Source of the DNA: an uncultured bacterium
GTDB lineage: Bacteria > Bacillota > Clostridia > Oscillospirales > Oscillospiraceae
Assembly (NCBI GenBank): GCA_945873205.1
Contig: CAMCCC010000002.1
Coordinates: 1-64,000, forward strand
Length of the DNA: 64,000 nucleotides
Direction: 5' to 3'
A program made the translations under genes and the position numbers. The notes beneath the pieces are model-generated. The model made no database searches. It worked only from the letters and a program-made list of their open reading frames with translations, and was not told the DNA's origin. Shown here piece by piece: positions 27,068 to 37,934 of the stretch (position 1 is the first letter of the stretch; each line of letters starts with the position of its first letter).

Positions 27068-27769
27068 TTACAGCAGCTTGTCCCACAGGACGGACGAGGC
27101 CATAGCGACGATCATACTGAAAACCAGCACAAAGTCATTGAGCCACTTGGCGTTCAGCTTTTTGGCAAGCAGCGAAATCAGGACAGCCACCACCGCGCTG
27201 GTGACAAAAGTCAGCAGGTTCACACCGCCGGCAAAGATCATCGGCACCAGCAGCGCGCACATCAGCGCCAGCATGAAGGTGTTCTGGGAAACGGCGCCCC
27301 ACTTCTTGTCGCCCTTGCCCAGCTTCAGGGTGCCCATATGGATTTTCTTGTTGAAGAACAGATTGAAGATGATGGAGAGGGTCATGCCCAGGCACATGGA
27401 CCAGGCCATCAGGCTGAAGGCATAGCCGTCCGCCGTTGCCAGATCCAGCTTGAGGGCGTTCAGCGCCATGTTGGCGGACATCAGCTCATAGGACACGGAA
27501 CCGATGACGGACAGGCGGAACCAGCCGTAGGGCAGACCGATCACCACCGCCAGCGTTACCAGACCGGCAACCACCGCAATGGACGGAACGATGGAGAAGG
27601 TGACGGAAGATTTGATCACAGCCTTAATGGTCTGCTTTTCCACGCCCATCTCCAGGGCCTTCTTGTAGCACAGCCGCAGATAGAACAGGATCATTACCAC
27701 CACGATGGCAATGCCAATGGCTGTGATCGTCCACAAGAGGCTGCTGTTTGCGATTTCTTTGAAGCTCAT
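27068..27769 (-). CDS. DUF5058-like membrane protein
   Basis: MSFKEIANSSLLWTITAIGIAIVVVMILFYLRLCYKKALEMGVEKQTIKAVIKSSVTFSIVPSIAVVAGL; multi-TM. Confidence 0.7.
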   Translation of the reverse strand: MSFKEIANSSLLWTITAIGIAIVVVMILFYLRLCYKKALEMGVEKQTIKAVIKSSVTFSIVPSIAVVAGLVTLAVVIGLPYGWFRLSVIGSVSYELMSANMALNALKLDLATADGYAFSLMAWSMCLGMTLSIIFNLFFNKKIHMGTLKLGKGDKKWGAVSQNTFMLALMCALLVPMIFAGGVNLLTFVTSAVVAVLISLLAKKLNAKWLNDFVLVFSMIVAMASSVLWDKLL

Positions 27770-28075
27770 ACTTTCCTCCTCATGTTACAGGCTTTCTCCA
27801 GCTTCGACACTCCATGTCACAAACTGGATAAATAACCACATTATGCGCGTAATTATACGCCCCTCTCTTGTCTTTGTCAAGGTAATGATTTAGAACTTTA
27901 TCACAAAAAAGCAGCCGCCGGGTTTTGTGTTCTCTCCTCCTTTGGCAGAATTTTCCTTAAATATTATTAAGCTTTTATTTACAAATATGTCTTTCCTTTT
28001 ACGCTGCTTTGCGCTATAATGTAGCCACTCTGTAATAAAGGATGGCGATTCATCATCAAAAAATCTGTTAAACTG

Positions 28076-28831
28076 GTGCTTGTCCTGCTATGCGTGGTGC
28101 TTCTCTGCGTTTTTGGGTTCAGCGCCTTTAAAATCATAAGCACGCTGAGAGGCTATAAGATTGCGGAAGACAACTATAACGCCCTCTCCCAACAGTTTGT
28201 AACCGCCAGCACGCCCAAGCCCTCCGCCGCCCCCGGTGAGGAGCAGGAGGAGCCGGTGGAGGTCTCCCCCATCAATGTTGACTTTGCCGCCCTCCAGGCC
28301 CAGAACCCGGAAGCCGCCGGCTGGATCTACAGCCCCAACACCGTGATCAACTACCCCATCGCCCAGACCGAGGATAACTTTACTTACCTTGACCACCTGC
28401 TCAGCGGTGAGGTGAACGCCAACGGCACCATCTTCATCGACTGCCAGAACGCCAAGGACTTCAGCGATAAGAACACCCTGGTCTACGGCCACAACATGAA
28501 CGACGGTTCCATGTTCGCAAGCCTGCGCAATTACCGGGACGCCGCCTATTACCCGGAGCATCCCTGTCTTTACATCAGCACCCCGGAGAAGAATTTCCGC
28601 CTTGACCTGTTCGCCGGCCTGGTGACGGAGCCGGACTCCTTTGTCTACGCCCGCTATTTCGACGAGGATGAGCAGTTCCTGGCCTATGTGGAGAGCGCCA
28701 AGGCCGAGTCCACCTTCCAGAGCGATGTGGAGGTCGGCATTGAGGATAAGATCTGCGTGCTGTCCACCTGCACCTATGAGTTTAACAACGCCCGCTATGT
28801 GGTCATCGGCAAGCTGGTGGAGATTCAGTAA
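28076..28831 (+). CDS. class B sortase
   Basis: AGWIYSPNTVINYPIAQTEDNFTYL, LVYGHNMNDGSMFASL, CVLSTCTYEFNNARYVVIGKL (TLxTC-type active site); true start may lie upstream of 28076. Confidence 0.9.
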   Translation: MLVLLCVVLLCVFGFSAFKIISTLRGYKIAEDNYNALSQQFVTASTPKPSAAPGEEQEEPVEVSPINVDFAALQAQNPEAAGWIYSPNTVINYPIAQTEDNFTYLDHLLSGEVNANGTIFIDCQNAKDFSDKNTLVYGHNMNDGSMFASLRNYRDAAYYPEHPCLYISTPEKNFRLDLFAGLVTEPDSFVYARYFDEDEQFLAYVESAKAESTFQSDVEVGIEDKICVLSTCTYEFNNARYVVIGKLVEIQ

Positions 28832-28842
28832 CATCATTCCAT

Positions 28843-28876
28843 AAAAAATCCCGCTCACAAGGAGCGGGATTTTTTA
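28843..28876. terminator. bidirectional terminator between sortase and phoU
   Basis: AAAAAATCCCGCTC...GAGCGGGATTTTTT. Confidence 0.85.
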
Positions 28877-28889
28877 TGGCTCAATCGGT

Positions 28890-29558
28890 TTACATAACTT
28901 TATCTTTGTTCAGTTCCTCGCTTTTGTGCACCCCGGTAACGGAAAAGATGACCCACTCGGCAATGTTGGTGGCGTGGTCGCCGATGCGTTCAAAGTACTT
29001 GCTGATCATCAGCAGGTCCAGGGCGAAGCCCCCGTTTGCCGGTGTCTGGGCAATCATCTGGATCAGGCTGTTTTTCACCTGGCTGAAATAGTCATCCACC
29101 ACGTCGTCATGGGCGATGACCGCTTCTGCCAGAGCCACATCCTGCTTCACATAGGCGTCCACGCTGTCGGTAACCATGCAGATGGCGGCCCGGGCCATGG
29201 CGCTGAGCAGGGCGCAATGGGCTTCTCCGCAGCCCTCCAGATAACCCACAATCTCGGCAATGTCCTCCGCCTGGTCGCCAATGCGCTCCATGTCGGTGAT
29301 CATTTTCAGGGCGGCGGAGATCTGCCGCAGGTCACCGGCCACCGGCTGCTGCCGCAGCAGCAGCTTCAGGCAGATGCCCTCCACATCCCGCTCCTTCTGA
29401 TCCAGGGCCGCTGCAATGGGCGGCACCCTGGCGGCCAGGGCGGGGCTGTTCTCCGCCAGAGCCTTGGCCGCCAAAGCGATGGCGTCCTCACACAGGGCGC
29501 CCATCTGGGTCATTTCCTCCTTCAGCAGCGCCAGCTGCTGGTCAAAATAGTTCCGCAT
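28890..29558 (-). CDS. phoU: phosphate transport system regulator PhoU
   Basis: [59 protein letters not shown]. Confidence 0.95.
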   Translation of the reverse strand: MRNYFDQQLALLKEEMTQMGALCEDAIALAAKALAENSPALAARVPPIAAALDQKERDVEGICLKLLLRQQPVAGDLRQISAALKMITDMERIGDQAEDIAEIVGYLEGCGEAHCALLSAMARAAICMVTDSVDAYVKQDVALAEAVIAHDDVVDDYFSQVKNSLIQMIAQTPANGGFALDLLMISKYFERIGDHATNIAEWVIFSVTGVHKSEELNKDKVM

Positions 29559-30313
29559 CAGCCAAACCTCCCTGTTATATAGGCTTCCGTGCGCTTATCC
29601 GCCGGTTGGTCAAACATCGTCTGCGTGTCCCCATACTCCACCAGCTCTCCCAGCAGGAAGAAGGCGGTGTTGTCGGAGATGCGCAGGGCCTGCTGCATAT
29701 TGTGGGTGACGATCACAATGGTGTAGCGGTCCTTCAGCCCCATTGCCAGCTCCTCAATGCGGGAGGTGGAGATGGGGTCCAGGGCGCTGGTGGGCTCATC
29801 CATCAGCAGCACACTGGGCTTTACCGCCAGCGCCCGGGCGATGCACAGCCGCTGCTGCTGGCCGCCGGAGAGGCCCAGCGCGTTCTTCTTCAGCCTGTCC
29901 TTCACCTCGTCCCAGATGGCGGCGTCCCGGAGGGCCTGCTCCACGATCTCATCCAGCTCCCCCCGTTTTCGGATGCCATGGGTGCGGGGGCCGTAGGCGA
30001 TGTTGTCATAGATGCTCATGGGAAAGGGGTTGGGCTTCTGGAACACCATGCCCACCTCCCGGCGCAGCTGGTTCACATCCACATTTTTGTCGTAAATATC
30101 CTCCTCCCGATAGCACACCTGCCCCGTGATCTTCACGCCGGGCACCAGGTCATTCATTCGGTTCAGGGTTTTGAGGAAGGTGGACTTGCCGCAGCCGGAG
30201 GGCCCGATCAGGGCGGTAATGCTGTTTTCGGCAATGTCCATGTTGATATTTTTCAGGGCCTGGGCCTGGCCGTACCACAGGCACAGATCCCTGGCAGTCA
30301 TAATGTTGTTCAT
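29558..30313 (-). CDS. pstB: phosphate ABC transporter ATP-binding protein PstB
   Basis: [40 protein letters not shown]; operon context. Confidence 0.95.
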   Translation of the reverse strand: MNNIMTARDLCLWYGQAQALKNINMDIAENSITALIGPSGCGKSTFLKTLNRMNDLVPGVKITGQVCYREEDIYDKNVDVNQLRREVGMVFQKPNPFPMSIYDNIAYGPRTHGIRKRGELDEIVEQALRDAAIWDEVKDRLKKNALGLSGGQQQRLCIARALAVKPSVLLMDEPTSALDPISTSRIEELAMGLKDRYTIVIVTHNMQQALRISDNTAFFLLGELVEYGDTQTMFDQPADKRTEAYITGRFG

Positions 30314-31173
30314 TGGCTCGTTCTCCTTTTGCATCCTTTCTGGACCAGTGCCGCCAGCAGATTGATCAGCAGGGTCAGCAGCATCAGAATGGCGGCGATG
30401 GCAAAGGCCACCGCAAACTCTCCCTGCTCCTTGGCATAGACGTACAGGGCCACCGTCAGGCTGGCGCCGGGGCTCAGCAGCCCCTCCTTCAGGCCATGGA
30501 CCGCGTGGGCAAAGCCGGCGGTATACAGCAGTGCGGCGGATTCCCCCAGCACCCGGCCTGCCGCCAGGATGCAGCCGGTGATAATCCCATCCAGGCAGTT
30601 GGGCAGCACCACCGTGCGGACCACCCGCCACTTCCCTGCCCCCAGGCCGAAAGCGCCTTCCCGATAGCTTTGGGGCACGGTTTTCAGACTCTCCTGGGTG
30701 GTGCGCATGATGGTAGGCAGATTCATGATCACCAGGGTCAGCGCACCGGCCAGCAGGGAGGTTTTCATGCGCAGGAACTGGCAGAAGAACAGCATACCCA
30801 CCAGGCCGTAGATGATGGAAGGGATGCCGGAGAGGGTCTCAGCGGCATACTCGATCAGGCTTACCAGCCGGCGATTCCCGGCGTATTCGGTGAGGTACAC
30901 CGCCGCCCCTACCCCCAGGGGCAGGCCCACCGCCAGCGTGGCCAGCAGCAGATACAGGGTGTTCAAGATATCCGGCAGGATGCCGATCCGCTCTGTCAGA
31001 TAGCTGGGTTTGGTGCTCAGCAGTTCCCAGCTGATGTTGGGCAGGCCCCGGATCAGCACATAGCCAAACAGGAACAGCACCAGGGCCGCGGTGACGGCCA
31101 CGGAAAAGAGCATCAGCGCCTTCATCAGCAGGATATAGGCCTTCCGCTCCCCGCTCAGTTTATTGTTCAGCAT
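30310..31173 (-). CDS. pstA: phosphate ABC transporter permease PstA
   Basis: PstA-type permease ([23 protein letters not shown]); operon context. Confidence 0.94.
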   Translation of the reverse strand: MLNNKLSGERKAYILLMKALMLFSVAVTAALVLFLFGYVLIRGLPNISWELLSTKPSYLTERIGILPDILNTLYLLLATLAVGLPLGVGAAVYLTEYAGNRRLVSLIEYAAETLSGIPSIIYGLVGMLFFCQFLRMKTSLLAGALTLVIMNLPTIMRTTQESLKTVPQSYREGAFGLGAGKWRVVRTVVLPNCLDGIITGCILAAGRVLGESAALLYTAGFAHAVHGLKEGLLSPGASLTVALYVYAKEQGEFAVAFAIAAILMLLTLLINLLAALVQKGCKRRTSQ

Positions 31174-31175
31174 AG

Positions 31176-32045
31176 TCAGCCCTCCTTACTGCCCTTGAGG
31201 AACGCTTTCAGCGCGGCGTTGATCAGCATGATGAACAGGAACAGCACCAGGGCGATGGAAAACAGGGCTTGCTGCTGCAAGCCGGCGGAATAGGCCATCT
31301 CGCTGGCCACCGCCGTGGTGAGAAAGCGGACGCTCTGAAACAAGTCCGGCATATTGGGCGCGTTGCCGGAGACCATCATCACCGCCATGGTTTCGCCGAT
31401 GGCCCGGCCCACCCCCAGCACCACCGCCGCGGCAATGCCGCTTTTGGCGGCGGGGACGGAAACCCGGAACCAGGTCTCCACCGGCGTGGCCCCCAGGGCC
31501 AGAGAAGCCTCCTCATATTCCCTGGGCACTGCCTCCAGCGCCGTAATGGAAACCTTGATGATGGAGGGCAGGATCATCACCGCCAGCACCAGAATGGCCG
31601 CCAGCAGGCTGGCCCCGTCCGGCACATGGAACAGCCGCCGGATCCCCGGCACCAGCACCAGCATGCCCACCAGGCCGTAGACCACCGAGGGGATTCCCGC
31701 CAGCAGGCTGACCGCGGACTCCATGATATTCCTGATGCCCGGCTGTGCCATCTTTGCCAGGTACACCGCGCACAAAAAGCCCAGCGGCACGCCGATGAGG
31801 ATGGCCCCGGCTGTGCCGTAGATACTGGTGAGAATAAAGGGCAAAATGCCATAGGCCGGCTCGGCAGCGGTGGAGGCCCAGCGGCGGCCAAACAGGAAAT
31901 CCGCCAGACCGATCTCCCGGATGGCCGGGATGCCGGACACCACCAGATACAGGGTGATCAGCAGCACACAGCCTACGGTGATCAGGCCCAGCAGGAGAAA
32001 CAGGCCATGAACCAGGTTTTCCACAAGTTGTTTTTTCTTCGCCAT
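31176..32045 (-). CDS. pstC: phosphate ABC transporter permease PstC
   Basis: ESAVSLLAGIPSVVYGLVGMLVLVP, ALGATPVETWFRVSVPAAKSGI; operon context. Confidence 0.94.
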   Translation of the reverse strand: MAKKKQLVENLVHGLFLLLGLITVGCVLLITLYLVVSGIPAIREIGLADFLFGRRWASTAAEPAYGILPFILTSIYGTAGAILIGVPLGFLCAVYLAKMAQPGIRNIMESAVSLLAGIPSVVYGLVGMLVLVPGIRRLFHVPDGASLLAAILVLAVMILPSIIKVSITALEAVPREYEEASLALGATPVETWFRVSVPAAKSGIAAAVVLGVGRAIGETMAVMMVSGNAPNMPDLFQSVRFLTTAVASEMAYSAGLQQQALFSIALVLFLFIMLINAALKAFLKGSKEG

Positions 32046-32099
32046 ATTGTCGCCTTTCCGAAAAGGGCGGGGAGCAATCCCCGCCCTTTCCATTTTTTC

Positions 32100-32969
32100 T
32101 CAGTTGGCAGATACCACGCCGGCGCCGGCGATGATTTCATTGGCCTCGGTGGAGGTGATGTAGTTGAAGAAGTCCTGGGCTGCAGCGGAGAGTTCAACGC
32201 CCTCCTTGGTCACCAGCACGAAGGGGCGCTGCACCAGATAGCTGCCGTCCTTGACGGTCTCCTCGCTGGGCGTCACGCCCTCAACCGCCAGGGCCTTCAC
32301 GGTGTCCTTGACGGAGGCCAGGGAAGCGTAGCCGATGGCGTTGGGGTTCTGGGCCACGGTGGTGATCACGTCGCCGGTGGAAGTCAGCTCCTGGCGGTAC
32401 TGGCAGGCGTCGGTGGTACCGGTGATGGATTCAAAGCCGTCCCGGGTGCCGGAGCCGGCCTCACGGCCGATGAGGACGATCTCCGCGTCGTCGCCGCCCA
32501 GTTCGCTCCAGTTGGTGATTTCGCCGGTGTAGACCTTGGCAATCTGCTCCAGGCTCAGGTCATTGATGGGGTTGGCGGGGTTTACGATGATGGCGATGCC
32601 GTCATAAGCCAGGATGGTCTGGGTAAGGCCGGAGGCCTTCTCCTCATCCTTCAGTGCACGGCTGGACAGGCCGATATCGCAGCGGCCCTCTCCCACGGCC
32701 TTGATGCCGGAGCCGGAGCCGGTGGGGTTATAGGTAACGGTGACGCCGGTCTTCTGCTCATAGGCTTCGCCCAGGGCGCCGATCACCTTCTCCATGGAGG
32801 TGGAGCCGTCGGTGGAAACGCTGCCGGAGAGGGCAGGTGCCTCGGCGGCAGCTTCAGCCGGAGCAGCTGCAGGAGCCTGGGTGGCGGCAGGGGCGCTGTT
32901 GCTGCCGCAGGCGGAGAGCACAGACAGGGTCATCAGTACAGTCAGTACAAGAGCAATGGTCTTTTTCAT
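32100..32969 (-). CDS. pstS: phosphate-binding lipoprotein PstS
   Basis: Lipobox LSACGSNS; GSTSMEKVIGALGEAYEQKTGVTVTYNPTGSGSGIKAV, GREAGSGTRDGFESI. Confidence 0.95.
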   Translation of the reverse strand: MKKTIALVLTVLMTLSVLSACGSNSAPAATQAPAAAPAEAAAEAPALSGSVSTDGSTSMEKVIGALGEAYEQKTGVTVTYNPTGSGSGIKAVGEGRCDIGLSSRALKDEEKASGLTQTILAYDGIAIIVNPANPINDLSLEQIAKVYTGEITNWSELGGDDAEIVLIGREAGSGTRDGFESITGTTDACQYRQELTSTGDVITTVAQNPNAIGYASLASVKDTVKALAVEGVTPSEETVKDGSYLVQRPFVLVTKEGVELSAAAQDFFNYITSTEANEIIAGAGVVSAN

Positions 32970-33112
32970 TTTCGTTTTCCTTTCTCCAAAAGGTTTCTTT
33001 ATTTTTTATATCTTCCTGATACGCCTGTGATTTTAACCCTGCTGTGTAAAATACAAAATCCGGCGAATGTAAAATTCAAATCAAATGCTGCCAGGCATTT
33101 TACAGCAATAAA

Positions 33113-33140
33113 AAAGCCAGTCCCGAAAGGGACTGGCTTT
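33113..33140. terminator. bidirectional terminator
   Basis: AAAGCCAGTCCC gaaa GGGACTGGCTTT. Confidence 0.85.
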
Positions 33141-33157
33141 GCATTTCTATCAACGAA

Positions 33158-33343
33158 TCAATAGTAACGCTTATTCTTGTTCTTGCGAGCAGCCTCGGAC
33201 TTTTTGCGGCGCTTCACGCTGGGGCTCTGGTAATACTCCTTCTTTCTCAGGTCGGCCAGAACGCCGGACTTGGCGCAGCTGCGCTTGAATCTTTTCAGAG
33301 CGTTGTCCAGAGACTCGTTTTCCTTGACATAAATTTCAGACAT
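33158..33343 (-). CDS. rpsU: 30S ribosomal protein S21
   Basis: [38 protein letters not shown]. Confidence 0.97.
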   Translation of the reverse strand: MSEIYVKENESLDNALKRFKRSCAKSGVLADLRKKEYYQSPSVKRRKKSEAARKNKNKRYY

Positions 33344-33444
33344 CTATTTCCCTCCCTCCAAATGCGCCTTGCGGCGCTTCAAGGGCCAACTAATTGGCTT
33401 TTTAACATCAGTATTATAACGGCAAAAAGGCCAATTGTCAATAA

Positions 33445-35868
33445 TCACTTTTTCGGCTTAAGGATTAAATTCACCAGCTTGTTCTTGACAACGATGGTCT
33501 TCACCAGCTCCATGCCCTCCATCTGCCGCTTGATCTTCTCGTCGGCGCAGGCGGCGGCGATGACCACATCGTCCGCAGCGTCGGCAGGAACCACCACCGT
33601 GGAGCGGAGCTTGCCGTTGACCTGAACGGCCATCTCCTTCTCGGCCTCGTGGGTCTTGCTCTCGTCGAAGCTGGGCCAGGGCATCTGCATGGCCATCTTG
33701 CCGTACTTTGCGGCAAAGCCGGTCAGCTCCCACATTTCCTCCACCATGTGGGGAGCAAAGGGAGAGAGCAGCAGCATCAACTGCTCCAGGTCGCCCTTGG
33801 TGAGACCCTTGGCATAGAACTCGTTGACCATGGTCATCAGTGCGGCGATGGCGGTGTTCATCTTCAGGGTGTCAATATCCTCGGTGACCTTCTTGATGGT
33901 CTTGTGGATGATGGCCTCGTTCTTCTGGGAGAGCTCCCCTTCCTCGGCGATGTCCATCAGGTTCCAGCAGCGGTCCAGGAAGCGCTTGGAGCCCTTCACC
34001 GCCTCGTTGGACCAGGTGACGGCCTTCTCAAAGTCGCCGATGAACATGATGTGCAGGCGCATGGTGTCCGCGCCGTACTGGTCAACAATGTCGTTGGGGT
34101 TGACCACATTGCCGCGGGACTTGGACATCTTCTCGCCGCCCTCGCCCAGGATCATGCCGTGGGAGGTGCGCTTGGCATAGGGTTCCGGCGTGTGGACAAC
34201 GCCGATGTCATACAGGAACTTGTGCCAGAAGCGGCTGTACAGCAGGTGCAGGGTGGTGTGCTCCATGCCGCCGTTGTACCAGTCCACCGGGCCCCAGTAT
34301 TCCTCGGCCTCTTTGCTGACCAGCTCCTTGTCGTTGTGGGGGTCCATGTACCGCAGGAAGTACCAGCTGCTGCCGGCCCACTGGGGCATGGTGTCGGTCT
34401 CCCGCTTGGCGGGGCCGCCGCAGCAGGGGCAGGTGGTGTTGACCCAGTCGGTCATCTTGCTCAGGGGGCTTTCGCCGTCATCGGTGGGCTCATAGCTCTC
34501 CACCTGGGGCAGAACCAGGGGCAGCTCGCTCTCCGGCAGGGGGACCCAGCCGCACTTGGGGCAGTTGACCAGGGGGATGGGCTCGCCCCAGTAGCGCTGA
34601 CGGGAAAAGACCCAGTCGCGGAGCTTGTAGTTCACTTTCTCCTCGCCCCAGCCTTGCTCTACCACATACTTCTTCATGGCGGGGATGGCCTCTTTCACGG
34701 TCATGCCGTTGAGGAAGCCGGAATTGACCATGATAGCGCTGTCGTCCTTGGCCACAAAGGCCTCCTTGGTGACGTCGCCGCCGCTGACCACCTCGATGAT
34801 GGGCAGGCCGAACTTGGTGGCAAACTCCCAGTCGCGCTGGTCATGGCCAGGCACGCCCATGACGATGCCGGTGCCGTAGCCCATCAGCACATAGTCGGAG
34901 ACGAACATGGGCACATGCTCCCCGGTGGCGGGGTTCATGACCTCAATGCCCTGCAGGCGGACGCCGGTCTTGTCCTTATTCAGCTCACCCCGTTCAAAAT
35001 CGGACTTATGGGCGGCGGCATCCTGATAGGCGGCCACCTCGTCCCAGTTCTGGATCTTGTCCTTCCACTGCTTCAGCAGGGGATGCTCCGGGGAGATGAC
35101 CATGTAGGTCACGCCGAAGAGGGTGTCGGGCCGGGTGGTGTATACGGTGACCTTGTCGCCGGTGTTGGTGTCAAAGGTCAGCTCTGCGCCGGTGGAGCGG
35201 CCGATCCAGTTCTTCTGCTGGATTTTCACCCGCTCGATGTAATCCAGGTCGTCCAGATCGTCGATCAGCCGCTGGGCGTACTTGGTGATGGCCAGCATCC
35301 ACTGGCTCTTCTCCTTGCGGATGACCTCGCTGCCGCAGCGCTCGCAAACACCGTTGACCACTTCCTCGTTGGCCAGCACGCACTTGCAGCTGGTGCACCA
35401 GTTGACGGGCATGGTGGTCTTATAGGCCAGGCCCTTCTTGAACAGCTGCAGGAAAATCCACTGGGTCCACTTGTAGTACTTGGGGTCGGTGGTGTCCACG
35501 CAGCGGTCCCAGTCAAAGCCGTAGCCCAGCATCTTCAGCTGGCGGGTAAAGTTCTGGATGTTGTTGCGGGTGACAACAGCGGGGTGGATGTGGTTCTTGA
35601 TGGCGTAGTTCTCCGTAGGCAGGCCGAAAGCGTCAAAGCCGATGGGGAACAGCACATTGTAACCCTCCATCCGCTTTTTGCGGGTGACGATATCCATAGC
35701 GGTGAAGGGCCGGGGATGGCCCACATGCAGGCCCTGGCCGGAGGGATAGGGGAACTCGATCAGGCCGTAGAACTTGGGCTTGTCGCTGCCGGTCTCGGCG
35801 GCGTAGGGCTTGGTCTCTTCCCACTTGGCCTGCCACTTTTTCTCTATTCTTGCAAAATCGTATTTCAT
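33445..35868 (-). CDS. leuS: leucyl-tRNA synthetase
   Basis: [23 protein letters not shown] (HIGH), [25 protein letters not shown] (KMSKS). Confidence 0.97.
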   Translation of the reverse strand: MKYDFARIEKKWQAKWEETKPYAAETGSDKPKFYGLIEFPYPSGQGLHVGHPRPFTAMDIVTRKKRMEGYNVLFPIGFDAFGLPTENYAIKNHIHPAVVTRNNIQNFTRQLKMLGYGFDWDRCVDTTDPKYYKWTQWIFLQLFKKGLAYKTTMPVNWCTSCKCVLANEEVVNGVCERCGSEVIRKEKSQWMLAITKYAQRLIDDLDDLDYIERVKIQQKNWIGRSTGAELTFDTNTGDKVTVYTTRPDTLFGVTYMVISPEHPLLKQWKDKIQNWDEVAAYQDAAAHKSDFERGELNKDKTGVRLQGIEVMNPATGEHVPMFVSDYVLMGYGTGIVMGVPGHDQRDWEFATKFGLPIIEVVSGGDVTKEAFVAKDDSAIMVNSGFLNGMTVKEAIPAMKKYVVEQGWGEEKVNYKLRDWVFSRQRYWGEPIPLVNCPKCGWVPLPESELPLVLPQVESYEPTDDGESPLSKMTDWVNTTCPCCGGPAKRETDTMPQWAGSSWYFLRYMDPHNDKELVSKEAEEYWGPVDWYNGGMEHTTLHLLYSRFWHKFLYDIGVVHTPEPYAKRTSHGMILGEGGEKMSKSRGNVVNPNDIVDQYGADTMRLHIMFIGDFEKAVTWSNEAVKGSKRFLDRCWNLMDIAEEGELSQKNEAIIHKTIKKVTEDIDTLKMNTAIAALMTMVNEFYAKGLTKGDLEQLMLLLSPFAPHMVEEMWELTGFAAKYGKMAMQMPWPSFDESKTHEAEKEMAVQVNGKLRSTVVVPADAADDVVIAAACADEKIKRQMEGMELVKTIVVKNKLVNLILKPKK

Positions 35869-35967
35869 GATGGATCAACTCTTTCTGTTAAAATTTGTCT
35901 CTTGTCCGGTTCCGCCCCATGGGGTCAAAGCAGAACCCAGGCCCTGCCGGGCCTGAGCGCTTCAGCC

Positions 35968-36339
35968 TCAGGGGCTGGGAAGGGATGAGACATCCACCAC
36001 CTCAGCGTCACTCCAGAGGCGCTCCAGATTGTAGAACTTTCTGGCCTCATCGGTAAACACATGGACGATCACGCAGCCAAAATCCATCAGCACCCAGATG
36101 TCGGAGCGCAGGCCTTCCCGGCGCATGGGGGGCTCCCCTGCTTCGGAAAGCTGCTTGTCCACCTCGTCCACCAAGGCCTTGATATGGGTGGAGGAGGTGC
36201 CGTTGCAGATGACAAAGTAATCCGCCAGCACGGTCTGCTCCGTGGTTTTCAGGACCTTCACATCTCTGGCCTTTTTCTCGTCCAGGGCTTTTGCGGCAAT
36301 TGCCGCGATTTGGGCGGGAGTAAGCATATCATTCTCCAT
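35968..36339 (-). CDS. rsfS: ribosomal silencing factor RsfS
   Basis: ALDEKKARDVKVLKTTEQTVLADYFVICNGTSSTHIKALVDEV. Confidence 0.94.
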   Translation of the reverse strand: MENDMLTPAQIAAIAAKALDEKKARDVKVLKTTEQTVLADYFVICNGTSSTHIKALVDEVDKQLSEAGEPPMRREGLRSDIWVLMDFGCVIVHVFTDEARKFYNLERLWSDAEVVDVSSLPSP

Positions 36340-36398
36340 TCTGCCGCCTTAACGGCCAGCGGCGCGCCAAAATTAAACGTTTTCTCGCCGGCTCTCGC

Positions 36399-37565
36399 TT
36401 ACCGGCCGCCTTCACTGTACCAGAGATAGGCCTCCAGGGAAGCCCGGTGGGGCTCCACATTCTGGCGGCGGATCTCCTCCAGACTCATCTCCAGGCCCAG
36501 GGCCATGGCCTTGTCCAGGTCCTCATAGGCAAGCGCTCTCAGCTTGTCCAGCCCCTCAAAGTCACGGGTAGGCTCGATATAATCCGCGAGATAGATTATT
36601 TTTTCCAGGGTGGTCATATCCGGCTTGCCGGTGGTATGCCAGCGGATGGCCTCATAAATCTCCTCCGACACGCCGAAAAGATCCCTGGCCCTGGCTGCCC
36701 CGGTAATGGCGTGGAGCAGCTTGGGGTTTTCTTTTTCTGCGTTGTCGAGAATAATACCATATTTTTCGCACAATATCAACTGTTCATCGTAACTAAGAAT
36801 CTTTGTGATATCATGCAGAATTCCGGCAACGGCGGCGCTTTCCGGGTTCTCGCCCCAGCGCCGGGCCAGCTGCACCGCCTCCTGCTCGCAGCCGGCAGTA
36901 TGAGCCATGCGCTGGCTGGTGAGCATGGGGGTCACCTGGCTGCGCAGCCAGGTCAGCTCCGGCTGGGCCTCATAGCAACGGCGGCGGATGATCTCGGCAT
37001 ACACCTTCTCCGGCAGCATGTCGGCCCCCAGGCCCAGGCGCAGCCGCTCCCGGATGTCCCCGGAGCTCATGGGCAGAGGCTCATGGGGCAGCAGCAGCAC
37101 CTTCGCGCCGTACTTTTCCTCCAGCTCCGCCTGAAAATGCTCCAGTTTCAAAAGGTCATCTTCTTCCCGGCTAAGTACCGTCAAAACGCAGTTTTCCAGC
37201 AAATACTGGAACTTATACCAGGTGCAGAAGCTGAGGAACATATCCGAGCCCACCACCAGATAGAACGTGTCCTCCGGGTACTGGCGGCGCAGCAGTTCAA
37301 TGGTGTCGGCGCTGTAGCTCCGCCCCTCCCGGCTCATCTCCAGGTCAGACACCTCCGCCCCGGGGATTTCCTCAAAGGCCAGGCAGCACAGCGCAAGGCG
37401 CGTTTCCGCATCGGGGCTGCTCTGCGCCATGTCCTTATGGGGCGGGATGTTGGTGGGAATGATGAGAAAACGATCCGGCTGCAGCTGCTCATACACCGTC
37501 CGGGCGGCGCTGACATGGCCCAAATGAGGCGGGTTGAAGCTGCCGCCGTAAATGGCTGTTTTCAT
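36399..37565 (-). CDS. nadD: NadD-YqeK fusion: nicotinate-nucleotide adenylyltransferase + HD-domain hydrolase
   Basis: YGGSFNPPHLGHVSAART (nucleotidyltransferase) followed in frame by AHTAGCEQEAVQLARRWG...AGILHDITK (HD domain). Confidence 0.92.
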   Translation of the reverse strand: MKTAIYGGSFNPPHLGHVSAARTVYEQLQPDRFLIIPTNIPPHKDMAQSSPDAETRLALCCLAFEEIPGAEVSDLEMSREGRSYSADTIELLRRQYPEDTFYLVVGSDMFLSFCTWYKFQYLLENCVLTVLSREEDDLLKLEHFQAELEEKYGAKVLLLPHEPLPMSSGDIRERLRLGLGADMLPEKVYAEIIRRRCYEAQPELTWLRSQVTPMLTSQRMAHTAGCEQEAVQLARRWGENPESAAVAGILHDITKILSYDEQLILCEKYGIILDNAEKENPKLLHAITGAARARDLFGVSEEIYEAIRWHTTGKPDMTTLEKIIYLADYIEPTRDFEGLDKLRALAYEDLDKAMALGLEMSLEEIRRQNVEPHRASLEAYLWYSEGGR

Positions 37566-37870
37566 TTCTTTTTATCCTTAATGAGCTGGATTTTCGGTTC
37601 TTTTTCGTTGCGTTTGTACAGGACGAACTTGGTGCCGATGACCTGGACGCCCTCGGCGTTACAGGCCTGGCACAAAGCGTCGCAGGCTTCCCGGGCGGTG
37701 AGCATGGAATTTTCCAGCACCTTGCCCTTTACAAGCTCCCGGGCCTTCAAAGCGGCGTTGACGGACGCCACCAGATTCTCGGTGATGCCGCCCTTGCCCA
37801 CCTGGATAATGGTATCTTCCTCCATGGCAAGGCCCCTGAGCTGGGCCCGCTGTTTACTGGTGATTGGCAT
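37562..37870 (-). CDS. yhbY: YhbY-type (CRM) RNA-binding protein
   Basis: MPITSKQRAQLRGLAMEEDTIIQVGKGGITENLV. Confidence 0.93.
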   Translation of the reverse strand: MPITSKQRAQLRGLAMEEDTIIQVGKGGITENLVASVNAALKARELVKGKVLENSMLTAREACDALCQACNAEGVQVIGTKFVLYKRNEKEPKIQLIKDKKK

Positions 37871-37934
37871 ATTCTCTCTCCGTTTTTAATGTATTTTCAT
37901 ATCGCTTTGCAGCAGCTTTGGCTTGCTTTTGGCT

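Noticed and set aside
31269-33164. 631-aa plus-strand ORF
   Set aside because: Antisense to pstC and pstS; no coherent domain.
33649-35988. 779-aa plus-strand ORF
   Set aside because: Antisense shadow of leuS.
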